Shown: one piece after another, positions 1 through 7,429 of the stretch
How the letters are laid out: each line of letters starts with the position of its first letter
Position numbering within the stretch: position 1 is the first letter of the stretch
From: Prevotellaceae bacterium
GTDB lineage: Bacteria > Bacteroidota > Bacteroidia > Bacteroidales > UBA932
Length of the DNA: 14,642 bases
Assembly: GCA_031284065.1 (NCBI GenBank)
Contig: JAITAP010000143.1
Location: forward strand, 1-14,642
Direction of reading: 5' to 3'
The notes under the pieces: model-generated
Databases searched by the model: none
What the model was told of the DNA's origin: nothing
The model's input: only the letters and a program-made list of their open reading frames with translations
Translations under genes and position numbers: made by a program

Positions 1-1597
1 CTGTCGCCGTTGCCCGCGTTAGCGTCGGTAAAGGCTGCGCTGCTCACAGCGTAGTCGGTACCAAGAACGAGGTTATCGCCGTTTGCCAGCCCGTCAAACG
101 TCAGGCTGGTTACGGTGGCGGCGGTAGTCCCGTCGTAGGTCTTTGCCTCCGCTGCGCCGCCGCTGACGGTAATGTTCACTTTCGGCTTCTCCTGAATGGT
201 AAACTCACCCAGCTTAAAGTCGGCAACGTCCGCAAAGTTGCCGCTTCCGGCAACATTCATCGTAATGGCGTACGTGCCCGCGTTGACGGGGGCCGCGATG
301 TTTTTTGCGTAGCTTGTGCCGCTCGCACCCGCATAGTACAGCGTAATGCTACCCAGATCCGTGTAGCCGGGGCGCGGCGTTGGGTTAGCCATGCCGTGCG
401 GGCTGCCGTCGTAAACCACGTTGGAGGGCAATGCGTAGCTCAGATGACCCGCCGTGAGCGTAGCTTTGGCGATGGTTTGTCCCACCAGAAAGTAGTTTGC
501 GCCGTTGGTCAGGCTGTAGGCGTTTGCCTTGTCGGAGTTCGTCAGCGTTACCGTCATCTGCACTACCTTGTTGCCGCTGCCTGCGCCTGCGTCGATAAAG
601 GCTGCGTTGCTCACAGCGTAGTCCGTACCGAAAACGAAATTATCGCCGTTTGTGAGCCCGTCAAACGTCAGGCTGGTTACGGTGGCGGTGGTCGTCCCGT
701 CGTAGGTTTTTGCCTCAATCGCGCCGCCGCTAACGGTAATGCTCTTTGTTTGCCTGTGAATGGTAAATTCACCCAGCGTAAGGTTGCTGACGTTGTCGAA
801 GTTGCTGCTTCCGGTAATATCCGCTGTAACGGCGTATATGCCCGCGTTGACGGGGGCAGCGGTGTTTTTTGCGTAGCTTGTGCCCTTCACGCCCGTATAG
901 TACAGCGTAATAACGCCTATGCCCGTGTACTTGTCTTGCAGTATCGGATTCTCAACGCCATGCGGATTGCCGTCGTACTCAACAACGGAGGGCAATGTAT
1001 AGCTCAGGTGCTCCGTCGTGAGCGTGGCTTTGGTGATGGTTTGTCCCATCAGAGAATAATTTGTACCGTTAATCAGGGTGTAGCTGCCTGTCTTGTCAGA
1101 ACTTTTCAGCGCTACCGTCATCCGCGCAATTCTGTTGCCGGCGCCGGCGTTGGCGTCGGCAAAGGCTGCGCCGCTCAAGGTGTAATCCAAGTCGAGAGCG
1201 AGCTCGCTGTTGCCTACCAGCCCGTCGAACGTCAGCTTGGTTATTGTGGTGGCGGTAGTTCCGTTGTAGGTCTTCTTCTCTATTGCGCCGCCGCTGACAG
1301 TAATATTCTTTTTCTTGATGGTAAAGTTGGCCAGCTTAAGGTTGCTAACGTCGTCGAAGTTGTCGCTTCCGGTAATGTCCACCGTAATGGCGTACGTGCC
1401 CACGTCGGTGGGGGCGCTCTTGCTCTTGCCGTAGCTTGTGCCGTCCACGCCCGTGTAGTACAGGGTAACAGCGCCTATCTTGCCCAGGCTGCCGTACTTG
1501 CTTTTTAGCGTCGGGGGGGCAACAACCTGCGGAGCGCCGCTATAGGGAGCGGCGGCAAACGTGTAGTCCAGATGCTCCGCCATCAGCGCGTAGCTGA
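1..1597 (-). repeat. Tandem 564-bp coding repeats (MBG/YDG units)
   Basis: Three consecutive units lie inside the giant protein gene: about 1597-1034, 1033-470 and 469 to the window edge (incomplete). The period is set by the recurring GATGGTTTGT at 471-480 and 1035-1044, giving 564 bp or 188 codons. The two left-hand units are very similar at the DNA level, for example around 60-170 against 625-735; the right-hand unit is more diverged. Each unit encodes one MBG-like and one YDG-like domain. Further units may lie to the left. Confidence 0.85.
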
Positions 1598-4500
1598 TGG
1601 GCTGCTTTACGCCAAAATCCTTCCATACGTCAGCCGCTCCGTATTTCGTCAGCGCGCTCTTCATCACCCGTAGCACACACGCTGTTATGCTAACGTTCTG
1701 AAAAACATTGTTCGTGGCGACGATGGTTTGTGGCGTAAGGTTGAAATTGGTAACAGAAGCCAAGTCGGTGCAGCCCCTAAATGCGTTGGCGCCTATGGAG
1801 ACTAAGGTATTTGGCAGCGTAATTGAGGCAAAAAAGGCTTTTCCCGTGCTTCCGTTGTAAAATGAGTTTGGCGGCATTTCGTTGGCGTAGTAGTTGGTAA
1901 CGGCAGTCGTAGTTCCGTCTGTGCCCTTGTAGGCGGCGATAGTAGCGCCGCTCAAGTCCAGCTCCGTCAGGATGGGCATGTTGTCGCGCATAAACTTCAC
2001 GTCGCGGGCGTCTATAACGCCCGTGAGCGTGAGCCGGCTTACCATTGCTATGTCGCTTACATCTTTCAGCGTGTTGGCGCTGGCGAGGTGGTAGCTGCCA
2101 ATTGCGCCAAAGTAGGCGGTTAGCGTTGCATCCTGCAGGATGTTGAAGGTGAACGTTTTTTCAATGCCCAGCACCGTACTCCCGTTTTTCCAGCACACAA
2201 AGGCGTAGCCCGGAGCAGGCTCCGCAGTGAGCGTAACGGTTTGGCCGGAGGCGTACAGCCCCGGCTTGTTGCCGCTTATCACGCCCCCGGCGATGCCGTT
2301 GACGTTCGTGCTCAGCAAAAAGCTGCCGGTGGCAAACTTAAAGTCTTGCCACAGCGCTGTGTTTTTGTACTCGCTTTCCGCCGAGCTGGGAACCCGCAGC
2401 GCAACGTTGTCTGTAGCTACGTTGGAAAAAGTACTCGTGTTAATCCTTTGCGGCGTAGGGCTAAGGTTGTTCACGGAGGTCAAGCCGGTGCACTTCTCAA
2501 AAACGTAGTTGTTGAAAAACGTTGTAGATGAGGAAATGGTAATAGTGGTCAAGCCGAGGCAGCTCGCAAAAGCCGAACCGCCAACAGTCGCCACCGACGC
2601 GGGAATGACAACGGAGGTCAGGCTATTGCAATTGGCAAAGGCAAGGTTGCCGATAGACGTTACCGACGTGGGAATAGCAACGGACGTCAAGTTGGTACAG
2701 TTATAAAAAGTGGAGCTGCCGATGGATATTACCGACGTGGGAATGGTTACAGACGTCAAATCGGTGCAGGCATAAAAGGCGGAGCCGCCGATAGACGTTA
2801 CCGACGTGGGAATGTTAATGGCGGCTATGCCGGTGCAAGCCCTAAAGGCAGTTTCTCCAATGGAGGTGATGCTGCTGGGCAGCTTTACCGAAACGAGGGT
2901 GGTCTTACCCCTGCCGGCGCTGAAAAATGAGGCCTGCGGCATTTCGTTGGCCGGGTAAGTCATATCGGAGGTGGTAGTTCCTTCCGTACCCGTGTACTCA
3001 ACAACTGTGGCGCCGGTCAAATCCAGCTCCGCCAGATAGTTCATGCTGTCGCGCATGAACTTCACGTCGCGGGCGTCTATCTTGCCCGTGAGCGTGAGGT
3101 GAGTAATGTCCCTGTCGGAGATTTTACCGGCCAGCGTGCCGGCGGCGGCAAGGTTGCAGCTGCCAGCTTTGCCGAAGTAGGCCGTGAACGCGGTATCCTG
3201 CGTAAGGATAAAGGAGACATGGTCGGCGCCAATATTGACGCCGTTGCCATTCGTCCAGCGCAGAAAGTTGCAGTCTTTGTTGGGGGTAGCGGTCAGGCTC
3301 ACGGGCGAACCTGCGGGGTACACGCCTATGCCCGCTACGCTCCCCCACGGCGTGACTTTATCTACTTTTGCGTTCAGCAGCACGCCGCCGGTAATGGTTG
3401 TGAAATTCTCCCACACCTCCGCCGCTTTGTAGCGGGGGAGCGCCGAAACCGGCACAATCAGCTCAACATTTTTTGTTGCAACGCCGCTAAAAACGTTGCT
3501 GCTGGGCGTTTGCGGCGTAGGCCGGCAGTTGGTTATGGAGATTAGGCCGCTACAGCTGGCAAAAGCGTTGTTGCCGATGGTCGCTACCGACGAAGAAATG
3601 GTTACGTACGCCAGCCGGCTACAGTTGTAAAACGCATACTCGCTAATGGTCGTTACCGACGCGGGAATACTTATCGATTGCAAGGCCCCGCAATTCTGAA
3701 ACGCATACTTGCCGATAGACGTTACCGACGCGGAAATGGTTGCCGATTGCAAGCTGGGGCAGCTCTGAAACGCATACTCGCCGATAGTCGTTACCAGCGG
3801 GGGGATGCTTATGGAGCGCAAGCCGGAGCACTCGGAAAACGTATAGCCGCTGATAGCCGTTAGCGACGCAGGAACGGTAAAGGACGTTAGGCTCTTGCAT
3901 CCCATAAAAGCTCTAACGCCGATGGACGTTACCGACGGAGGAAGGGCAACGGCGCACAAGGCGCTACACCTGTAAAAAGCTTCGCTACCGACAGTCTTCA
4001 ACGACGAAGGAATGGTAATGAAGCGCATACCGCTACAGTTATTAAAAGCGTCGGCGCCTATTGAGGTTAAGTTGGTGGGCAGCTTAACCGAAAAAAGAGA
4101 AGTTTTGCTCTGGAATGCATACTGCGGCAGTCCGTTGGCCGGGTAGCTGATTTCTGAGCTGGAGCTGCCGGTTCCGTCCGAGCCCTTGTAGGCAACAATA
4201 GTAGCGCCGCTCAAGTCCAGCTCCGTCAGGTAGGGCATGCTGTCGCGCATAAACTTCACGTCGCGGGCGTTTATTTGCCCCGTGAGCGTGAGGTGGCTTA
4301 CGGTCGTAATGTTTGCCTCTTTTTTCAAATTCCCGGCCGTCTCAACCTTGCAGGCGCCAACAGCGCCAAAGTTGGCAGTGAGTACGGTATCCTGCGTAAG
4401 CTTAAAGGTAAGGGAAGCGGTTGCGCCGAAATTGGCGCTGCCGCTTGCCCAGCCCAAAAAGCTGTGGCCTGCGGCGGGGGTAGCCGTCAGCTGCACCTCT

Positions 4501-5639
4501 GTCCCCACAGGGTATAGCTGCATCAGGCCTGCTCCCGCCACGCTGCCAAGCCTGGCGTTGTTTGCGCTTGCGCTTAGCAACGCTCCACCGCCGGTGCAGC
4601 GCTTAAACTTGCCCCACTCCGCGTGGGTTTTGTAGCGCTCAAGCGAGGAGGTGGGAACAGCCAAATCTATATTCGCCGCATTAAAAGTCGAGCTCGAAAT
4701 GCTCTGCGGTATTACGCTGCAATTGGTAACGGACGTCAAGTTGCTGCAATAGGCAAAAGTAGAGCCGCCGATAGATATTACCGACGCCGGAATAGTAACG
4801 GACGTCAGGCTGCTACAGTAGGCAAAAGCATAGTCGCCTATAGACGTTACCGATGTCGGAATCGTAATGGTCGTCAAGTCGCCGCACTTGCTAAAAATAA
4901 AGTTGGGGAGAGACTTTATCGACAAGGGAATAGTAACAGAAGTCAAGCCGCAGCTCGCAAAAGCCGAGGCGCCGATAGACGTTACCGACGGGGGAATAGT
5001 AACGGACGTCAAGCTGCTGCAACCTTCAAAAGCGCTGCTGTTGATGCTCGTTAACGATGCCGGCATGTTAACGGACGCCAAGCTGCTACAGTAGTAAAAC
5101 ACCATTTCGGAGAAAGACTTTATCGACGCCGGAATGTCGGCGGAGGTCAGATGCGCGCAGTAGGCAAAAGCGCTGTTGCCGACAGACGTTACCGACGAGG
5201 GAATGGTTATGGCCTTTAAGTTGGCGCACTTCTGAAAAGCCCCGCTGCTGATGCTCTTCACCGACGAGGGAATCGTTACGGCGGCCAACCTGCTGCAACC
5301 GGAAAAAGCGTTGCTGCCGATATTCGTTACCGTCGCCGAAATGCTGACAGAGGTCAGGTTAACGCAATCAGAAAAAGAGTACATCGCAATATCGGTTACT
5401 CCAGACTTTACCACCGCAGCTTTGAGGCTATTTCGGTAGGGTTTCCATGGAGGGGCGATATCGAGGTCGTTGTAGTAAGACTCCATAGGTCCGCTTCCGC
5501 TGATGGTCAGGGTGTCGCACTTTGCGTTAACTTCCCATTTACAGCTGCCGGTTGTACCGGAGGTGGCTTCCGCAAACGCTGTGCCGGAGGTAATAGCAAA
5601 GCCGACAAATAATAGTATAAGGTAATTTATTGTTTTCAT
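1..5639 (-). CDS. Giant secreted BspA-like LRR / InlB-repeat / MBG-YDG mosaic protein (C-terminus outside window)
   Basis: The frame is open from an ATG at 5639-5637 to the left edge, giving 1879 complete codons and no stop. Residues 1-23 are a signal peptide ending A-F-A before E24. A short 'LTISGSG' cap leads into BspA-type leucine-rich repeats (LRR_5 family, 23 residues, LTSVTIPxSVTSIGxxAFxxC) at about 84-305, 507-700, 899-1057 and 1264-1293. Each block is closed by a 'PQ..F...VP...L..Y' segment. After the first three blocks comes a divergent InlB B-repeat-like module (about 362-427, 765-823, 1117-1170) and then an 'LTLTG-DARDVKFMRD-LTELDLSGA' module. From about 1345 onward come 188-residue repeats with MBG ('LYYTG..GTSYAK..AP..AGTYA') and YDG ('KTYDGTTTATVTSLTFDGL') signatures. 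These families are known from exported bacterial adhesin-like proteins; a surface or secreted role is inferred. A C-terminal sorting domain, if present, lies outside the window. No TAnnTTTG promoter was found upstream; the leader is A/T-rich. The domain names come from motif recognition, not a search. Confidence 0.9.
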   Translation of the reverse strand, partial: MKTINYLILLFVGFAITSGTAFAEATSGTTGSCKWEVNAKCDTLTISGSGPMESYYNDLDIAPPWKPYRNSLKAAVVKSGVTDIAMYSFSDCVNLTSVSISATVTNIGSNAFSGCSRLAAVTIPSSVKSISSGAFQKCANLKAITIPSSVTSVGNSAFAYCAHLTSADIPASIKSFSEMVFYYCSSLASVNMPASLTSINSSAFEGCSSLTSVTIPPSVTSIGASAFASCGLTSVTIPLSIKSLPNFIFSKCGDLTTITIPTSVTSIGDYAFAYCSSLTSVTIPASVISIGGSTFAYCSNLTSVTNCSVIPQSISSSTFNAANIDLAVPTSSLERYKTHAEWGKFKRCTGGGALLSASANNARLGSVAGAGLMQLYPVGTEVQLTATPAAGHSFLGWASGSANFGATASLTFKLTQDTVLTANFGAVGACKVETAGNLKKEANITTVSHLTLTGQINARDVKFMRDSMPYLTELDLSGATIVAYKGSDGTGSSSSEISYPANGLPQYAFQSKTSLFSVKLPTNLTSIGADAFNNCSGMRFITIPSSLKTVGSEAFYRCSALCAVALPPSVTSIGVRAFMGCKSLTSFTVPASLTAISGYTFSECSGLRSISIPPLVTTIGEYAFQSCPSLQSATISASVTSIGKYAFQNCGALQSISIPASVTTISEYAFYNCSRLAYVTISSSVATIGNNAFASCSGLISITNCRPTPQTPSSNVFSGVATKNVELIVPVSALPRYKAAEVWENFTTITGGVLLNAKVDKVTPWGSVAGIGVYPAGSPVSLTATPNKDCNFLRWTNGNGVNIGADHVSFILTQDTAFTAYFGKAGSCNLAAAGTLAGKISDRDITHLTLTGKIDARDVKFMRDSMNYLAELDLTGATVVEYTGTEGTTTSDMTYPANEMPQASFFSAGRGKTTLVSVKLPSSITSIGETAFRACTGIAAINIPTSVTSIGGSAFYACTDLTSVTIPTSVISIGSSTFYNCTNLTSVAIPTSVTSIGNLAFANCNSLTSVVIPASVATVGGSAFASCLGLTTITISSSTTFFNNYVFEKCTGLTSVNNLSPTPQRINTSTFSNVATDNVALRVPSSAESEYKNTALWQDFKFATGSFLLSTNVNGIAGGVISGNKPGLYASGQTVTLTAEPAPGYAFVCWKNGSTVLGIEKTFTFNILQDATLTAYFGAIGSYHLASANTLKDVSDIAMVSRLTLTGVIDARDVKFMRDNMPILTELDLSGATIAAYKGTDGTTTAVTNYYANEMPPNSFYNGSTGKAFFASITLPNTLVSIGANAFRGCTDLASVTNFNLTPQTIVATNNVFQNVSITACVLRVMKSALTKYGAADVWKDFGVKQPISYALMAEHLDYTFAAAPYSGAPQVVAPPTLKSKYGSLGKIGAVTLYYTGVDGTSYGKSKSAPTDVGTYAITVDITGSDNFDDVSNLKLANFTIKKKNITVSGGAIEKKTYNGTTATTITKLTFDGLVGNSELALDLDYTLSGAAFADANAGAGNRIARMTVALKSSDKTGSYTLINGTNYSLMGQTITKATLTTEHLSYTLPSVVEYDGNPHGVENPILQDKYTGIGVITLYYTGVKGTSYAKNTAAPVNAGIYAVTADITGSSNFDNVSNLTLGEFTIHRQTKSITVSGGAIEAKTYDGTTTATVTSLTFDGLTNGDNFVFGTDYAVSNAAFIDAGAGSGNKVVQMTVTLTNSDKANAYSLTNGANYFLVGQTIAKATLTAGHLSYALPSNVVYDGSPHGMANPTPRPGYTDLGSITLYYAGASGTSYAKNIAAPVNAGTYAITMNVAGSGNFADVADFKLGEFTIQEKPKVNITVSGGAAEAKTYDGTTAATVTSLTFDGLANGDNLVLGTDYAVSSAAFTDANAGNGD
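1982..5400 (-). repeat. Composite LRR + InlB-like + DARDVKFMRD modules repeated three times
   Basis: Within the giant gene the order LRR block, 'VP..L..Y' segment, InlB-like repeat, DARDVKFMRD module occurs three times, followed by a fourth rump with about two LRRs. The DARDVKFMRD coding DNA is nearly identical at about 4241-4292, 3047-3098 and 1982-2033, which puts the module spacings at 1194 and 1065 bp. By eye the LRR counts are about 10, 9, 7 and 2 from the N-terminus onward. Confidence 0.75.
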
Positions 5640-5859
5640 GATTTATTCAAATAAAAATTGTTTAAAAATATTAAAATTATTACGATTAATAAAAATCGTA
5701 GTATGTCAAAACATGCTGATATGCAGACAAATGCTGCAATCATGGGGCTGGTTTTTGAAGCCCGCATTTGCCATGTATGACGTATGCGTGCGCAGTGATA
5801 CCGTAGAGTATAGGGAGTTATAGGCGCGTAGAGGTACGTGCGCTACGGAAATGCTGAAT
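5640..5859. other. A/T-rich leader and gap upstream of the giant protein gene
   Basis: The 70 bases next to the ATG at 5639 are strongly A/T-rich, as expected of a Bacteroidota leader. I found no TAnnTTTG-type -7 element and no recognisable gene. The rest, to 5859, shows nothing I can name. Confidence 0.4.
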
Positions 5860-6252
5860 TTGGAAACCGAGTGCGGCGAGTTTATAAGCTCCTTATAAGG
5901 AAAACATTAGGCGAGTTGCCGCCGGCGCAAAAGCCAAGCGCAACACGCTCATGCGCTCCTTCATAAAAGAGAGCCATAAGATGAGCAGCTGCCGACGCGC
6001 GAGCCAAGCCGGGCGCAGCACGCTCACGACCTCCTTACAAAGGAAGCGTTTAGGTGAGCAATTGCCGCGCACGAGCTAAATCGCGCGTAGCGAGTTCGCA
6101 GACGCCGTTAAAACAATTCCGGATTCAGAACCGAGCGCAGCACGCTCACGAACTCTTGGTAAAAGAAATTTTTCGGTGGATAGCTACCGGTGTGCAGGCA
6201 AGCCAAGTAAGGCGAGCCCGCGAACGCTTCACAAGGGAAGCCCGGATTGCGG
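5860..6252. repeat. Degenerate tandem array of ~70-bp units
   Basis: Six diverged units can be aligned by eye, at about 5860-5932, 5933-6002, 6003-6074, 6075-6130, 6131-6201 and 6202-6252. Shared blocks are GCGCAGCACGCTCACG (clear at 6012 and 6135, altered at 5938), a small CTCCTT...AAGGA hairpin (5889-5901, 6031-6044) and a GGTGAGCAATTGCCG-like end (6053, 6170, also near 5910 and 5983). Two units are shortened. No reading frame is kept across the units, so they look non-coding. Boundaries are approximate. Confidence 0.6.
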
Positions 6253-6601
6253 CTTCCTTTTCGGCGCTACCCGAGTTGAGATTTGTGGGATTCTTATAGC
6301 TTATGCGCCCCGCTACCCACGCTTTCCCGTCATGCCGCACGTAGCGAGGAAGCTCCCCGCAGCGGTTCATGACGAGATTTGTGGGATTATTTTGGCTGGT
6401 GCGCTCTACCACCTCTCTGCCGCAAAAGGCAACCCACGCCACAGCGCCTAAGGCTCTGCTGAGGGTCACGCTGCGGGCTACGAACCGCGCGCCGCCATTT
6501 GCAGGCTGGCCGCCGCATAGCGTAGCATGTCCCTGACAAGCGGCTTGCGGGAGGTGAGAAATTTCGTAATTGGATTTTATATTGGTATATATGGTTTTCA
6601 T
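6146..6601 (-). CDS. Doubtful hypothetical ORF, 151 aa, built over repeats
   Basis: The frame is open from an ATG at 6601 to a TGA at 6146. The first 18 residues (MKTIYTNIKSNYEISHLP) come from A/T-rich DNA that resembles a normal gene start and sit about 50 bases below a plausible promoter at 6652-6681. From about residue 19 the translation is Ala/Arg/Gly/Cys-rich, follows the repeat DNA, and contains N-P-T-N-L twice because of a 96-bp-spaced direct repeat. It matches no family I know. It may be a spurious ORF, or a decayed gene start fused to repeat sequence. The frame ends inside the ~70-bp array. Confidence 0.25.
   Translation of the reverse strand: MKTIYTNIKSNYEISHLPQAACQGHATLCGGQPANGGARFVARSVTLSRALGAVAWVAFCGREVVERTSQNNPTNLVMNRCGELPRYVRHDGKAWVAGRISYKNPTNLNSGSAEKEAAIRASLVKRSRARLTWLACTPVAIHRKISFTKSS
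6278..6403. repeat. Short direct repeat, two copies 96 bp apart
   Basis: GAGATTTGTGGGATT occurs exactly at 6278-6292 and 6374-6388, with weaker similarity continuing to about 6307 and 6403 (shared TGCGC). The two copies flank the dispersed repeat copy at 6321-6370. Confidence 0.6.
6321..6370 (+). repeat. Dispersed CCCGTCAT-type repeat, copy A
   Basis: This copy begins GCTTTCCCGTCATGCCGC and ends AGCGGTTCATG. Apart from a few substitutions and a gap of about 4 bases, it matches the reverse complement of 6836-6884. Repeats starting CCCGTCATTxCG followed by AGCGAAG-like text are common intergenic repeats in bacterial genomes; assigning this copy to such a family is by resemblance only. Confidence 0.6.
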
Positions 6602-6835
6602 TGTTTTTCGAGTTTTTATGATTTTCAGAAAAAATCAAAGTACTTAATGTGCAAAAGTAAAAAAAAAATTTCTCAAACAAAATATGGGCGAAATTTGTAG
6701 AACCCTTAATTTTTCATTGTTGATGCCGTAGCTCTTGTCATTCAAAGCATAACAAAATTGTTAATTTATCTAAACAACGTCCAATAGGGAATAATTTTGA
6801 CTTGACGCAGCAATCTCACAAACTCATTAAAAAAA
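6560..6835. other. A/T-rich spacer, no gene seen
   Basis: Base composition falls sharply to A/T-rich DNA, with runs of A at 6659-6668. Apart from the minus-strand promoter candidate at 6652-6681 and the start of the doubtful 151-aa ORF, nothing is recognised here. Confidence 0.4.
6652..6681 (-). promoter_or_regulatory. Candidate Bacteroidota promoter (minus strand)
   Basis: Read on the minus strand, TTTG (6681-6678), an 18-base spacer and TACTTTTG (6659-6652) match the Bacteroidota -33/-7 consensus TTTG-N19-TAnnTTTG with a spacer one base short. The predicted start, near 6646, lies about 45 bases before the ATG at 6601. Confidence 0.45.
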
Positions 6836-6884
6836 CATACAACCGCTCCGGTTCTTCGCTCCGCGCGGAATGACGGGGAAAGGC
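6836..6884 (-). repeat. Dispersed CCCGTCAT-type repeat, copy B (inverted)
   Basis: Read on the minus strand this segment begins GCCTTTCCCCGTCATTCC and ends GGAGCGGTTGTATG. It pairs with copy A at 6321-6370 in opposite orientation, so the two copies bracket about 465 bp of mostly A/T-rich DNA. Confidence 0.6.
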
Positions 6885-6984
6885 TCTCGGAAAATTATGC
6901 CCTCACAATTATGCCAAAATCGAGGCTTTTGAAACAACCTCTTAGTAGAACGCCGTTTCTGCGGGGAAACTTTGGCAAAAAAAA

Positions 6985-7015
6985 TTTGCAATTCCAATAT
7001 AATGTCGTATATTTG
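6985..7015 (+). promoter_or_regulatory. tRNA promoter, close consensus match
   Basis: TTTG at 6985-6988, exactly 19 bases, then TATATTTG at 7008-7015 matches the known Bacteroidota primary sigma consensus TTTG-N19-TAnnTTTG. The predicted start, near 7021-7023, gives a short leader of about 30 bases before the tRNA at 7051. Confidence 0.8.
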
Positions 7016-7050
7016 CACTCCTTTTTTTACCCAAAAAAGAGAATATTTAC

Positions 7051-7125
7051 GGGCCCATAGCTCAGTTGGTTAGCAGCACCTGACTCATAATCAGGGGGTC
7101 ACAGGTTCAAGCCCTGTTGGGCCCA
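7051..7125 (+). tRNA. tRNA with CAU anticodon, probably tRNA-Ile2 (lysidine type)
   Basis: A cloverleaf folds with a 7-bp acceptor stem (GGGCCCA/TGGGCCC), anticodon stem CCTGA/TCAGG around loop CTCATAA, variable loop GGGTC, T-stem ACAGG/CCTGT with loop TTCAAGC, and discriminator A at 7125. CCA is not encoded. The anticodon CAU allows elongator Met or the Ile2 tRNA whose C34 becomes lysidine. C4-G69 and C5-G68 in the acceptor stem match features recognised by TilS in E. coli tRNA-Ile2, which favours Ile. The D-arm carries one base more than usual (TTAGCAGCA where TTAGAGCA is common), leaving position 13 opposed to C or a bulged base. The gene is 75 bases long. Type assignment is inferred. Confidence 0.9.
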
Positions 7126-7159
7126 CAAGTTATACAAACGCTCTCAGCGCCACTACCCA

Positions 7160-7193
7160 AGCGGGACGCAGCAAAATGCGCCCCGCTTTTTTT
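7160..7193 (+). terminator. Intrinsic terminator after the tRNA
   Basis: AGCGGGACGCA (7160-7170) pairs with TGCGCCCCGCT (7177-7187) in 10 of 11 positions around loop GCAAAA, followed by a run of seven T ending at 7193. It lies 34 bases beyond the tRNA. Confidence 0.85.
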
Positions 7194-7198
7194 GCGCC

Positions 7199-7226
7199 CA
7201 AATTTGAAATTTATTTCTCAAATTTG
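7199..7226. repeat. 9-bp A/T-rich inverted repeat
   Basis: CAAATTTGA (7199-7207) and TCAAATTTG (7218-7226) are perfect complements around a 10-base A/T-rich spacer. No function is assigned. Confidence 0.4.
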
Positions 7227-7292
7227 CCCTTCATAATTTTGCTGGCGAATAAAAAAGGTGAATTTAAGATTTGTCCCCGCAAAAATAAGGCA

Positions 7293-7325
7293 GGAGCCGC
7301 AACGCTTGCTACTCCTTGCGGCTCC
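7293..7325. other. Perfect 10-bp hairpin before the DUF554 gene
   Basis: GGAGCCGCAA (7293-7302) pairs with TTGCGGCTCC (7316-7325) across a 13-base loop. No T-run follows on the plus strand. It lies upstream of the candidate promoter at 7348-7379, so it is probably not in the mRNA leader. Confidence 0.5.
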
Positions 7326-7347
7326 AACACCCCACATGTTGCCCACA

Positions 7348-7379
7348 TTTGCTGATTCAAAAAACTTCTGCTACATTTA
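7348..7379 (+). promoter_or_regulatory. Candidate promoter for the DUF554/methyltransferase unit
   Basis: TTTG (7348-7351), 20 bases, then TACATTTA (7372-7379), one mismatch from TAnnTTTG. The predicted start, near 7386, leaves a leader of about 45 bases to the ATG at 7430. Confidence 0.45.
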
Positions 7380-7429
7380 CTGCCGTTTTGTAATCCCGAA
7401 ATCGTTTAACTTTTAATACGTACATTGCT

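Noticed and set aside
396..1508. A 370-residue plus-strand open frame with internal repeats
   Set aside because: It is antisense to the giant protein gene, and its repeats merely mirror the 564-bp tandem units. The minus frame carries recognisable domains and a signal peptide.
2227..5439. Many 60-150 residue plus-strand frames, some with repetitive translations
   Set aside because: All are shadows of the LRR and InlB-like coding repeats on the minus strand; none shows a known domain or a plausible start region.
5860..6252. Possible CRISPR array
   Set aside because: Units are about 70 bp, abut each other, diverge along their whole length and vary in size; there is no constant repeat with unique spacers and no cas gene in view.
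6054..6451. Plus-strand frames across the repeat region (81 and 91 residues)
   Set aside because: They are basic, low-complexity translations of the ~70-bp array and dispersed repeat, with no promoter or leader.
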